This document shows, piece by piece, positions 35,716 to 44,080 of a DNA stretch of 64,000 nucleotides (the first letter of the stretch is position 1; the number at the start of each line of letters is the position of its first letter). The DNA is from CADEED01 sp963839685 (GTDB lineage Bacteria > Pseudomonadota > Gammaproteobacteria > Steroidobacterales > Steroidobacteraceae): positions 1 through 64,000 of the forward strand of contig CAWIVS010000017.1 of NCBI GenBank assembly GCA_963839685.1, read 5' to 3'. Under the pieces are notes generated by a model. It did no database searches, was not told where the DNA came from, and saw only the letters and a program-made list of their open reading frames with translations. A program made the position numbers and the translations under genes.

Positions 35716-36870
35716 ATGGAAACGCACTCCATGCGTGGCGTGGCGCTGAGCCTGGCCATTGCTACCGTGACGACGATGGGATTTTCAGGTGCCGCGGCGG
35801 CGGCCGACGCAGACCTCGTGAGTGGGGGCAAGGAGATTTTTCGATTCGACACCTTCGGGGATGAGCAGTTGTGGACCGACAAGCTCGGGCTGAACAAGGT
35901 CGTCGAGGAGAAGGTCGATCCAACCACCGCGCTCAAGGTGGGCCTCAAGGTGGATGCGGAAGTGTTACCACCGGGAACGCTCGAGAAGGCAGATCTGACC
36001 AGTCCCGCGACCACCGTGGCATTGCTCAAGATGAATGCCGTGGTTGGACTCAAAGCCGAAGTCGATGCCAGCAATCACATCACCCGACTCGGCGTGACTT
36101 GTGCGCTGTGCCACTCGACGGTCGATGACTCCGTCAAGCGTGGTATCGGCAAGCGCATGGACGGCTGGCCGAATCGCGACCTCGATGTGGGCAAGATCAT
36201 CGCGCTTTCGCCCGCGCTGACAGCGGAACAGAAGAAGGTGTACACCTCGTGGGGACCCGGCAAATACGATCCGCGCTACAACCAGGATGGCAAGAACACG
36301 CCGCTGGTATTGCCGCCGGCATATGGACTCGCAAAAGTCAAGAATGAAACGTACACGGCGGAAGGGCCGATCTCCTATTGGAATGCCTACGTCGCCGTTA
36401 CGCAGATGGGCGGGCAGGGGAATTTCTCCGACGCCAAACTGAAGATCGACGTGAAGCACTCGCCAGACATGGTGACGTCGAAGCTGCCGGCGCTGCGCGC
36501 CTATCAACACAGTCTCATGGCGCCGCCTCCGCCGGCAGGGAGCTTCGATGACGAAGCGGCCAGGCGCGGCAAGGTCGTGTTCGACCGATCCTGCGCGAGC
36601 TGTCACGTCGGCGGCAATGGCACCGACAATGATGCCGACAAGCTGCATGCGCCGACCGAGACCGGCATGGATGGTGCTTATGCCGCGCGCACCAAGAACG
36701 GCAAGTACCGCGCCACGCCATTGCGCGGCTTGTGGCAGCACCCGCCCTATTTCCATGACGGCAGTGCCAAGACGCTCGACGACGTGGTGGGGCATTACAA
36801 CAAGGAGCGCACACTCAAGCTCACCGACACCGAGCAGAAAGACCTGGTGCAGTACTTGAGTTCGCTTTGA
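35716..36870 (+). CDS. Exported di-heme cytochrome c (peroxidase-like)
   Basis: A 384-residue protein with a leader (GVALSLAIATVTTMGFSGAAA) and two heme motifs, CALCHSTVDD near residue 135 and CASCHVGGNG near residue 290. The C-terminal half (RATPLRGLWQHPPYFHDGSA, LDDVVGHYNKE) is like the cytochrome-c peroxidase/MauG C-terminal domain with its conserved PPYFHDG. The N-terminal half is unusual for CCP and carries an unknown insert. It could detoxify peroxide or oxidise a periplasmic substrate. I use the ATG at 35716; GTG 35710 is an alternative six bases upstream. Confidence 0.85.
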   Translation: METHSMRGVALSLAIATVTTMGFSGAAAAADADLVSGGKEIFRFDTFGDEQLWTDKLGLNKVVEEKVDPTTALKVGLKVDAEVLPPGTLEKADLTSPATTVALLKMNAVVGLKAEVDASNHITRLGVTCALCHSTVDDSVKRGIGKRMDGWPNRDLDVGKIIALSPALTAEQKKVYTSWGPGKYDPRYNQDGKNTPLVLPPAYGLAKVKNETYTAEGPISYWNAYVAVTQMGGQGNFSDAKLKIDVKHSPDMVTSKLPALRAYQHSLMAPPPPAGSFDDEAARRGKVVFDRSCASCHVGGNGTDNDADKLHAPTETGMDGAYAARTKNGKYRATPLRGLWQHPPYFHDGSAKTLDDVVGHYNKERTLKLTDTEQKDLVQYLSSL

Positions 36871-36878
36871 GTTGACCC

Positions 36879-36918
36879 TTGTCATGTGAGTCGTGCGCGG
36901 GCGCGATTCACATGACAA
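36879..36918. repeat. 11-base inverted repeat after cytochrome gene
   Basis: Perfect arms TTGTCATGTGA (36879-36889) and TCACATGACAA (36908-36918) with an 18-base spacer, eight bases after the stop of the cytochrome c gene. No U run follows; it may be a weak terminator or a binding site. Confidence 0.5.
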
Positions 36919-36943
36919 CTCGAGCCGGCGGCTGACGGGCGGC

Positions 36944-36974
36944 CAGTAGCAGCCGCCGGGCGCGGCTGCTACTG
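36944..36974. repeat. 13-base palindrome upstream of folE
   Basis: Perfect arms CAGTAGCAGCCGC (36944-36956) and GCGGCTGCTACTG (36962-36974) with a five-base loop, 29 bases before the folE start. It can form a strong hairpin. It could terminate cytochrome transcripts or act as a leader structure for folE. Confidence 0.6.
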
Positions 36975-37003
36975 TCAGGGAGACACAGACTTACGGGTGC
37001 CCC

Positions 37004-37696
37004 ATGTCCAACGAATCCACGGACGTCTCGCAGCGCATTCGTGCGCGGCTGAAGGCCAAACAACAGCGCTTTCACGCCAACGACAACATCTCCGCGTTCA
37101 TCGAGCCCGGCGAGATGGACCAGTTGGTGAAGGAAGTCTGCGAAAGGATGACCGGCGTGCTCCAAAGCCTGGTGATCGACACCGAGAACGATCACAACAG
37201 CATGGAGACCGCGCGCCGTGTCGCCAAGATGTACGTGACCGAGGTGTTCCGCGGGCGCTACGTGCCGCTACCCAAGGTCACCGAGTTTCCGAATGCCGAG
37301 CAGCTGAACGAGCTCATGATCATGGGTCCGGTCACCGTGCGCTCCGCGTGCAGCCATCACCTCTGTCCCATCATGGGAAGGCTGTGGATCGGCGTGATGC
37401 CTAACAAGGACTCCGACCTCATCGGACTCTCCAAGTACTCGCGCATCTCGGAGTGGATCATGTCGCGGCCACAGATCCAGGAGGAGGCCATCATCCAGTT
37501 GGCCGACGTGCTGGTGGGAATGGTGAAGCCGGATGGGCTCGCGGTGGTGATGGAGGCCGATCATTTCTGCATGCATTGGCGTGGCGTGAAGGACAACGCG
37601 TCGAAGATGACCAACAGCGTGATGCGGGGCGTGTTCCTCGAGAACGGCGCGTTGCGGCGCGAGTTCCTGTCGCTCATCAGTCTCAATTCGAACTGA
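37004..37696 (+). CDS. folE: GTP cyclohydrolase I
   Basis: A 230-residue enzyme of the T-fold family, slightly long at the N-terminus. The zinc and catalytic residues are in place: the SACSHHLCP segment (cysteine and two histidines) and ADHFCMHWRG, with the signature KDNASKMTNSVMRGVF near the C-terminus. It converts GTP to dihydroneopterin triphosphate, the first step of tetrahydrofolate/pterin synthesis. It is a single-gene unit before a LuxR regulator that starts six bases after its stop, a spacing that suggests a shared transcript without an obvious functional link. Confidence 0.95.
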   Translation: MSNESTDVSQRIRARLKAKQQRFHANDNISAFIEPGEMDQLVKEVCERMTGVLQSLVIDTENDHNSMETARRVAKMYVTEVFRGRYVPLPKVTEFPNAEQLNELMIMGPVTVRSACSHHLCPIMGRLWIGVMPNKDSDLIGLSKYSRISEWIMSRPQIQEEAIIQLADVLVGMVKPDGLAVVMEADHFCMHWRGVKDNASKMTNSVMRGVFLENGALRREFLSLISLNSN

Positions 37697-37702
37697 TTCT
37701 CC

Positions 37703-38455
37703 GTGAAGCAGGACGTCGGCTGGCTGGCGGAGCCCATCGCGGCGATCTGCGAGGCACGATTTGCTTCCGTGATGCTCAAGGCAGTGAATCGACTGGTCAA
37801 CGTGGATCATTGCGCCCTCATACGCCTGGCGGGGACGACGATCTCACAGGTGTTCACTAACGATTCGCTGAACGAGCATCCGGAGCTGTCGAAGGCGGCC
37901 GTTGCCTACATCGATCGCTTCTACCGGTACGACCCGAACCTGCGTTTCGTCGGCGACGCCGCGCGGCTCCGAGGCAAGGTGCTGGTTCGCTCGGTCAAAC
38001 CCGCTGACATCCGCCAACGCGCGTATCGCAAGCTCTACGAAGACTCCGGTATCGCGCACCGGGTCTCACTACTGACCGGCACGCAGGGACAGGCACTGGT
38101 GGCGCTCAACTTGTATCGCGTGAGCGCCTCCGGTGAGTTTAGCGATGCGGAGATCGGCCGTCTCAGGGCGGTCGCCTTGCCGCTCGCCGCCATTGCGCGC
38201 CGGCACGTGGAGTTGATCGTCCAGTCCGCCTCCAGTACCGACGCCTGGCGCCAGCGGCTCAAGGTAGTTCGGCATGATCTGAGCTTTCGCGAGCTCGAGG
38301 TCGCCGCGGGCATGCTCGCCGGGAAAACGCTGCGCGAGATCGCCGCGTCGCTGGGCGTCGCGCATTCCACCGCCATCACCTACCGAGAGCGTGCGTATCG
38401 ACGGCTCGGCGTGCAGAATCTGAAGGCCCTGCGGCAATTGTTCAGCGCCGGATGA
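37703..38455 (+). CDS. LuxR-family transcriptional regulator
   Basis: A 250-residue regulator with a GAF-like N-terminal domain (about residues 1-175, NRLVNVDHCALIRLAG, YIDRFYRYDPN) and a LuxR helix-turn-helix at the C-terminus (LSFRELEVAAGMLAGKTLRE, YRERAYRRLGVQNLKALRQL). The canonical acyl-homoserine-lactone pocket residues are not obvious and no luxI-type synthase is near, so the signal is unknown. The start is GTG 37703, six bases from the folE stop. A palindrome follows its stop. Confidence 0.85.
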   Translation: MKQDVGWLAEPIAAICEARFASVMLKAVNRLVNVDHCALIRLAGTTISQVFTNDSLNEHPELSKAAVAYIDRFYRYDPNLRFVGDAARLRGKVLVRSVKPADIRQRAYRKLYEDSGIAHRVSLLTGTQGQALVALNLYRVSASGEFSDAEIGRLRAVALPLAAIARRHVELIVQSASSTDAWRQRLKVVRHDLSFRELEVAAGMLAGKTLREIAASLGVAHSTAITYRERAYRRLGVQNLKALRQLFSAG

Positions 38456-38457
38456 GC

Positions 38458-38476
38458 GTCCCCATTGCATGGGGAC
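38458..38476. repeat. GTCCCCAT palindrome
   Basis: Perfect 8-base arms (38458-38465 GTCCCCAT and 38469-38476 ATGGGGAC) around TGC, two bases after the LuxR-type gene stop. Same ends as the larger palindromes, though the order of the core is inverted. Confidence 0.6.
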
Positions 38477-38570
38477 AGAGGCGCGCGTGTGGCATGACAT
38501 CCTGCACGCCACATGAAATGCGCCACTGCTTCGCCGAGGCGCGTGCGGCCGCGTTACAGAGAGGGACCTC

Positions 38571-39851
38571 ATGATGGATGCTGTTCTATATGCCGGCCGC
38601 CTGCGTGGCCAATCGCTGCTGGTGTGCGTGTGCACCTTCAGCGTCATGATCCTCGACGGCCTGGACATTCAGATAATCGGCTTCGCGGCACCCGCGCTGG
38701 TCGCCGAGTTCGGCGTGGAGCGCAGTGCGCTCGGACTGGCGCTCGCGGCCTCGGTGCTCGGCATGAGCCTGGGCGCCATGGCCATCGGGCGGGTTGGCGA
38801 TCGCTTCGGACGACGGCCGGCCTTGTTGCTCAGCACCGTGTTGTTCGGCGCAACCACCTTGCTGGGCGCCACCGCCAATGACGTGACCTCGCTCGCGGCG
38901 TGGCGATTTCTCACCGGAGTGGGCCTCGGAGGTGCGTTGCCCAGTGCGGTCGCAATCATGGCGGAATTCGCACCCGCAAGGCTGCGCAGCCAGTTGATCG
39001 TGGGATCGCTGTTGGGGGTGCCCATCGGCGGCATTCTGGGAGCGGCGCTTGCCGCCGAGCTGGTGCCGATCTTCGGCTGGCGAGCCATCTTCATCGCCGG
39101 CGGCCTGTTGCCCCTGGTCGCAGCGGCAGCGCTCCTGCCGCTGCTGCCGGAATCACCGCGCTTCCTCGCGGCGCGGGGAGATCGCAAGCCTGCTGCAGAC
39201 GAAGGTTGTGCGTTCCATGCCATGTTTGCGCCGGGCCTGGCGCGCGATACCTGGGTCATGGCATTGGCCTTCTTCACCAACATGATCGCGGTGTATGCCT
39301 TCTTCAGTTGGGTGCCGCTGGTGCTGACTTCGGTGGGATTTCCCCTCGACCAGGCGGTGCGCAGTGGACTGGTATTCAACCTCGCCGGCGTCTTGGGCAG
39401 CCTGCTCAACGCATGGTTGATCGCGCGTATCGGTTCGCGCCTGGCGCTCGTGGCGGTGGGCAGTGTCGCGGTCTTCGCGCTGGTGAGTCTCACCTGTGTG
39501 GCGGCGCTCGGCGACCAGGCTTTGGAGTCACAGCGACACGTGACTATCTACTTCATAGCCATCGCCGCTGCGGGCTTTGGTATTCATGCGCTGCAGTCGG
39601 GCCTGTACATCGTGTCAGCGCATGTCTTCCCTACCGAATGTCGAACCTCGGGCGTCGGATTCGTGTCCGGCGCGGGGCGTATCGGTGGCATCCTCAGTTC
39701 TTTCGCGGGCGGATCGTTGCTGGCCATGGTCGATGCGACCGGGTTCTTCCTTGGCCTCGCGATGGTGCTGGCGCTCGCAATGGCATGCCTGCTGGCGCTA
39801 CGCCGGCATGTCCGTCCTCCGCGTCAGGCCGCCATCACCTCGTGTTCGTAA
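38571..39851 (+). CDS. MFS transporter (aromatic-acid type)
   Basis: A 426-residue, 12-span major facilitator. The loop between spans two and three reads GRVGDRFGRRPALL, the AAHS/MFS signature, and MILDGLDIQIIGFAAPAL in the first span with an aspartate-rich beginning is typical of the aromatic-acid:proton symporter group (PcaK-like). The second half repeats the pattern. Substrate is likely a benzoate-type acid, but this is inferred from family resemblance and the nearby pobA. The start ATG 38571 follows a GAGGG site. The end overlaps the convergent HMCES gene by 28 bases. Confidence 0.88.
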   Translation: MMDAVLYAGRLRGQSLLVCVCTFSVMILDGLDIQIIGFAAPALVAEFGVERSALGLALAASVLGMSLGAMAIGRVGDRFGRRPALLLSTVLFGATTLLGATANDVTSLAAWRFLTGVGLGGALPSAVAIMAEFAPARLRSQLIVGSLLGVPIGGILGAALAAELVPIFGWRAIFIAGGLLPLVAAAALLPLLPESPRFLAARGDRKPAADEGCAFHAMFAPGLARDTWVMALAFFTNMIAVYAFFSWVPLVLTSVGFPLDQAVRSGLVFNLAGVLGSLLNAWLIARIGSRLALVAVGSVAVFALVSLTCVAALGDQALESQRHVTIYFIAIAAAGFGIHALQSGLYIVSAHVFPTECRTSGVGFVSGAGRIGGILSSFAGGSLLAMVDATGFFLGLAMVLALAMACLLALRRHVRPPRQAAITSCS

Positions 39852-40753
39852 TACGGCGCCTGCCGATCTCCCAGGATCTGCTGCAACTCATCCAATGAGC
39901 GTCCCTCGGGCTTGAGCCAGGCATCCAGGTGCTCGGGCTTGAGATTGATGATCATCCGGTCATGGCCGGCCGCCGCGACTTCAACCGGTGGTTCATCGGT
40001 GATGGCGGCGAACGAGAGCAGGGGAACGCCACCTTTGGGATCCTTCCACTCCGCGTACAGGCACGCGATGAGCATGGTGCCGGCAGGCCGCGGCACGAAG
40101 TGCAGCACCTGGTTCTTGCCTTCGCGTTCGACGTTTTCGAAGAAGGAATCGACCAGCATCACGGCATGCGAGACGCCGAACAGCTCCTTCCAGTACTTGC
40201 CGAGGCTGTCGCGCCGCGCGTTGTAGAGCCCGGGCAGCTTGCGATCGATGAAGGCGACTTCGCCGGGCTTGCGACAGTGATAGCGGGCCAGACGCAACAG
40301 CCGTTTGTCGCCGACCTGCATGACGATGGGCGCAAAGTGCAGCGGAAAAATCCGCGCCTCTTCCGGGTGCGGTTTGGTCGCTTTCAGTCGCTCGAGCCGC
40401 TCGATCGCCTTTTCGATCTTGTCTGATGCGATGCGTTTGCTCTCTGTCGCGGCCTTCGTAGTCTTGGCAGCCAGCGCACGCTCGGCATCGGCGAGACGCT
40501 TTTTCTGAGCAAACACCTCCCGCTCGAGCTTGCTGGTTTCCGCCGCGCGGTATTCGTCGATGAAAGTCTTTACCCTGCGCTCGCCGTCATTCTTCGGCTC
40601 ATCGAACCAGCGCTCGACGGCGCGTGGAATGCGGATGCTGGAATCCGACAGCCGCGCGCCGAAGATTTCCACGAACTGGTCCATGTCCATTTCGGCGCCG
40701 GTCTCGCGCAGGTAGCGGGCATAGGCGGCCTGGAGCTGGGCTGAGTAACACAT
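39824..40753 (-). CDS. HMCES/YedK-type SOS-associated peptidase with helical insert
   Basis: A 309-residue member of the YedK/HMCES family, which covalently traps abasic sites in single-stranded DNA through a cysteine at position 2. That residue is present (MCYSAQL) as are YNARRDSL for the asparagine, DSFFENVER for the glutamate and AGHDRMIINL for the histidine. A stretch of about 85 residues (around 55-140) rich in charged residues, with a coiled-coil look (LEREVFAQKKRLADAERAL), is inserted before the core. Ordinary members have about 220 residues. The start is taken as ATG 40753 because Cys2 must be exposed. Confidence 0.88.
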   Translation of the reverse strand: MCYSAQLQAAYARYLRETGAEMDMDQFVEIFGARLSDSSIRIPRAVERWFDEPKNDGERRVKTFIDEYRAAETSKLEREVFAQKKRLADAERALAAKTTKAATESKRIASDKIEKAIERLERLKATKPHPEEARIFPLHFAPIVMQVGDKRLLRLARYHCRKPGEVAFIDRKLPGLYNARRDSLGKYWKELFGVSHAVMLVDSFFENVEREGKNQVLHFVPRPAGTMLIACLYAEWKDPKGGVPLLSFAAITDEPPVEVAAAGHDRMIINLKPEHLDAWLKPEGRSLDELQQILGDRQAPYYEHEVMAA

Positions 40754-40767
40754 GCGGATATTTTGCG

Positions 40768-41694
40768 CTAAGCCTGCCATTCATCAAGTTCATCGGAGAA
40801 CAGGCTCGCGACCAGCTCGCGCAGCCACTTGTTCTTGGGATCGCTGTGGAAGTTGCGGTGCCAATGCAGCTTGAGGTCGATCTTGGGCGTGCGCATCGGC
40901 GGCTGCGCGATGCGGATGTTCATGTGCACTTCCTTGACGAACATGCCAACCGCGTGCGGCACCGTCACGATGAGATCGGAGCGCGCGATGATGGACGGAA
41001 TGCTCATGAAATGTGGCGTTTCGAGCACCACGCGCCGATGGACCTTCTTGGCGCGCAGGAAGCGCTCGAAAATCTCGTTGGTGCGTCCGGCGCCGTAGAC
41101 CACGGCATGTTCCAGGCCAAGGAATTGCTGCATGGACAGCGTGCTGGCCGTGATCGGGTGGTTGGCGCGCAGCAGGCAGACGAAGTAGTGAAAGAACAGA
41201 TGTTTCTCGAGAAATGATTTCTCGCGCAGGTCGGGGAAGTACCCCACGGCGAGATCGATCTCGCCGGTTTCCAGGCCACGCTCGATTTGTGCCGCGCTGG
41301 CGGCCACGGAGCGCACCCGGGCCCGCGGCGCCGCCTGGTGCACGCGCTGCAGTATCTTCGGCATGAACACCATCTCGCCCACATCCGACATCGCAAAGGT
41401 AAAAGTGCGCTCGGTGGTGCGAGGATTGAAGTGCGTCTCGGCCGTGAACGTGGTTGCCACGCGCGACATGGCCTCGCGCAGAGGGTTGATCAGTGCGCGT
41501 GTGCGCGTGGTGGGCTTCATGCCGTGGCCCACGCGGTGGAACAGCGGATCGGAATATTTGAGGCGCAGCTTGGCGAGCGCGGTGCTCACCGCAGACTGGC
41601 TCATGCCGAGGTGCTGCGCAGCCAGCGTCACGCTGCCGTGTTCGTGGATGGCAACCAGCACGGGCAGGAGGTTCAGGTCGAAATGCCGTGGCAT
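40768..41694 (-). CDS. LysR-family transcriptional regulator
   Basis: A 308-residue regulator with an N-terminal winged helix-turn-helix (DLNLLPVLVAIHEHGSVTLA, LGMSQSAVSTALAKLRLKY) and a C-terminal effector-binding domain starting near FTFAMSDVGEMVFMP. It is divergent from the TonB-dependent receptor gene over a 109-base gap that holds a LysR-like palindrome, so it is the likely regulator of the receptor and pobA genes. Its effector is probably a 4-hydroxybenzoate-like aromatic acid, by context. Known pobA activators are of the IclR/AraC type, so this would be a different regulator. Confidence 0.9.
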   Translation of the reverse strand: MPRHFDLNLLPVLVAIHEHGSVTLAAQHLGMSQSAVSTALAKLRLKYSDPLFHRVGHGMKPTTRTRALINPLREAMSRVATTFTAETHFNPRTTERTFTFAMSDVGEMVFMPKILQRVHQAAPRARVRSVAASAAQIERGLETGEIDLAVGYFPDLREKSFLEKHLFFHYFVCLLRANHPITASTLSMQQFLGLEHAVVYGAGRTNEIFERFLRAKKVHRRVVLETPHFMSIPSIIARSDLIVTVPHAVGMFVKEVHMNIRIAQPPMRTPKIDLKLHWHRNFHSDPKNKWLRELVASLFSDELDEWQA

Positions 41695-41726
41695 GGCGGC
41701 GATATCACTCCCACAGATAATCGATA

Positions 41727-41745
41727 TTCAATCTGCGCGATTGAA
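41727..41745. promoter_or_regulatory. Palindrome TTCAATC-N5-GATTGAA in the LysR/receptor gap
   Basis: Perfect 7-base inverted repeat with spacer TGCGC between the divergent LysR and TonB-dependent receptor genes. Its place is where a LysR operator (interrupted dyad, T-N11-A) would lie, and flanking bases extend the symmetry imperfectly (ATATTCAATC against GATTGAAGATA). It lies 59 bases before the receptor start. Confidence 0.5.
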
Positions 41746-41803
41746 GATAACCGGCTTCGCGCCTACCGTCACCCGCAATTTCGCCCGTAGCCAGGGGGAT
41801 CCC

Positions 41804-44080
41804 ATGAGGAAGAAGTCACTCGCGACGGCGATCAGTCAGGTGCTGGTCTTGGCGGGTACGGCCGTCCTTTCCAGTCCGACGTTCGCGCAGCAACAGGAAG
41901 CGAGTTCCCTCGAAGAGATCACGGTCACGGCCCGCAAGGTGCAGGAAAACCTGCAGGACACGCCGATTTCGATCACCGCCATCACCGGCGCCGCACTCGA
42001 AGATCGCCAGGTGTTCCGTACGGACACGCTCGATCAGCTGGTGCCGAATCTGCAGTTCGCCAACAACGCACCTCTTGCCGGCAACAATGCTTCCTCGGCG
42101 GTATTCATTCGCGGCATCGGTCAGACGGACCCGACGTCCACCGTCGATCCTGGCGTGGGCCTGTACCTCGACGACGTGTACATCGGTAACGCGGTAGGCG
42201 GCAACATGGAACTGCGCGACATCGCCAACGTGCAGGTGTTGCGCGGACCACAGGGCACGCTCTTCGGCCGCAACACCATTGGTGGAGCGGTGTTGTTGTC
42301 GACCACGGATCCGGGAGACGAGTTTGGCGGCAAGGTGCGCGCCGGATTCGGTGACGACAATCTCATCGACGGCTTCCTCGCACTCGATGTGCCGTTCTCG
42401 GATTCGCTCAAGACGCGCTGGTCACTGGGCGTCCGCCAGCAGGATGGCTATGTCGAGCGTCCCGACGGCACCGATCTCGGTGATACCAACACCTTTACCG
42501 GCCAGACCAAGTGGGCATGGACGCCGTCGGACAGCACCAGGGCCGCACTCGCCATCGACTATACGAAGGCCGACGAGAACGGCAGCCCGCTGGTGTTCGC
42601 GGCCATCAACGAGACGGCCACCTTCCCACGAGTATCGAGCCAGGAGGCTGGCTGCGCGGGCGTCGTGTTCCCGACTTCCGGACCGGTGCCGATGATCGAC
42701 GATCCTCGTTGCGCAAATGACTTCCAGGGCGCAGGCCATTACGCCAACAACGGCAGCGTGCCGCTGACCAGCGAGTTCGAGAACTTTGGCGCGTCGCTCA
42801 ATCTGAGCTTCGGCATCGGCGAAGCGCTGACCCTGAAATCGATCACCGCGTATCGCGAGCTGGATTGGCAGGGCGTGCGCGATGCCGACAACACGCCGCT
42901 GACGATTCTCCACACGTACTACGACGTGAGCGGCGATCAGCTGAGCGAAGAGCTGCAGCTCACCTATGAGTCCGAACGCATCGTCGGAGTGTTTGGCCTG
43001 TACTACTTCGAGCAGACCTCGGACGACATCGCCACCATTGAACTGAATCCGCCGCCTCCCGGCATCCAGCGCGACAGTGACAACAACAAGGTCGACAACA
43101 AGAGCTGGGCCGCGTTCACGCAATGGACCTTCAAATACTCCGACATGTTCGCGGCCACCCTCGGCGGGCGCTACACGGAGGACAAGAAGGACGCGTACCC
43201 GAACCAGTACGACTTCGCGACGCCGGACATCCCGCAGATTCCCGTGCAGTGGTACAGCGACACTTTCAGCTCCTTCACGCCCTCCGCCACACTGCAGCTC
43301 ACCTGGAACGAAAACGCGATGACGTACCTGAGCTATTCCGAGGGCTTCAAGGGCGGCGGCTGGAACAGCCACTTCAACGCCGTGCTGACGCCAGAGCAGC
43401 AGGCCGCGTTGCATCCGTTTGCGCCGGAAGAAGCACAGACCCTCGAGCTCGGCACCAAGCTGGACCTGGGGGGCACGCTGCGCCTGAACCTGGCGGTCTT
43501 CTCATCTGACTACACCGACATGCAGCTGACGTATCGCGGTCCGGCGCCGGCCGGTGTCGCGCCGTTCGTCACCAACGCGGGCGAGACCAGCATCGATGGC
43601 GCCGAGGCCGAGCTCACCTGGGTACCCACGGCAGATCTGCACATCGAAGCCAGCTTGGGATATCTCGAGGCGACCATCGACTCCCTATCGAACATCCCCT
43701 TCGCCGTATTGCCGCCCGGCCTGGTCGAAGGCAATCGTCTGCCATACGCGCCGGAACTGCAGTGGCATTTCGGTATCGGCTACACGATTCACGCTGGCAA
43801 TATCGAAATCGTGCCGCGTGCCGATGTTTCATACCAGGGTGAGACATTCTTCGACGCGACCAACACCCGCGAGATCGCACAGGATGACGCGGTGACCACG
43901 GTCAATGTGCAGCTGCAGGTCAGAACCGGGAAGTGGCGTTTCATCGCGGGGCTGAACAACGCCACAGACGAGGAATATCCCATCGCCGGCAACTCATCGC
44001 TGACCACGGGTAGCGGCTACGCGGAGATTGCCTACTCGCGGCCGCAGGAGTGGTTCGCGACCGTCGAGTACGACTTTTAG
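41804..44080 (+). CDS. TonB-dependent outer-membrane receptor
   Basis: A 758-residue receptor. Leader MRKKSLATAISQVLVLAG ends in SSPTFAQQQ, followed by SSLEEITVTARKVQENLQDTP, the TonB box and start of the plug. The plug is seen through ADNNA-SSAVFIRGIGQTDP, LRDIANVQVLRGPQGTLFGR and NTIGGAVLLSTTDP. The barrel follows and ends in the aromatic strand EWFATVEYDF. Its gene stop overlaps the GTG of pobA by one base (TAGTG), so both are co-translated. The receptor is therefore predicted to import an aromatic or aromatic-linked compound rather than iron. Confidence 0.94.
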   Translation: MRKKSLATAISQVLVLAGTAVLSSPTFAQQQEASSLEEITVTARKVQENLQDTPISITAITGAALEDRQVFRTDTLDQLVPNLQFANNAPLAGNNASSAVFIRGIGQTDPTSTVDPGVGLYLDDVYIGNAVGGNMELRDIANVQVLRGPQGTLFGRNTIGGAVLLSTTDPGDEFGGKVRAGFGDDNLIDGFLALDVPFSDSLKTRWSLGVRQQDGYVERPDGTDLGDTNTFTGQTKWAWTPSDSTRAALAIDYTKADENGSPLVFAAINETATFPRVSSQEAGCAGVVFPTSGPVPMIDDPRCANDFQGAGHYANNGSVPLTSEFENFGASLNLSFGIGEALTLKSITAYRELDWQGVRDADNTPLTILHTYYDVSGDQLSEELQLTYESERIVGVFGLYYFEQTSDDIATIELNPPPPGIQRDSDNNKVDNKSWAAFTQWTFKYSDMFAATLGGRYTEDKKDAYPNQYDFATPDIPQIPVQWYSDTFSSFTPSATLQLTWNENAMTYLSYSEGFKGGGWNSHFNAVLTPEQQAALHPFAPEEAQTLELGTKLDLGGTLRLNLAVFSSDYTDMQLTYRGPAPAGVAPFVTNAGETSIDGAEAELTWVPTADLHIEASLGYLEATIDSLSNIPFAVLPPGLVEGNRLPYAPELQWHFGIGYTIHAGNIEIVPRADVSYQGETFFDATNTREIAQDDAVTTVNVQLQVRTGKWRFIAGLNNATDEEYPIAGNSSLTTGSGYAEIAYSRPQEWFATVEYDF

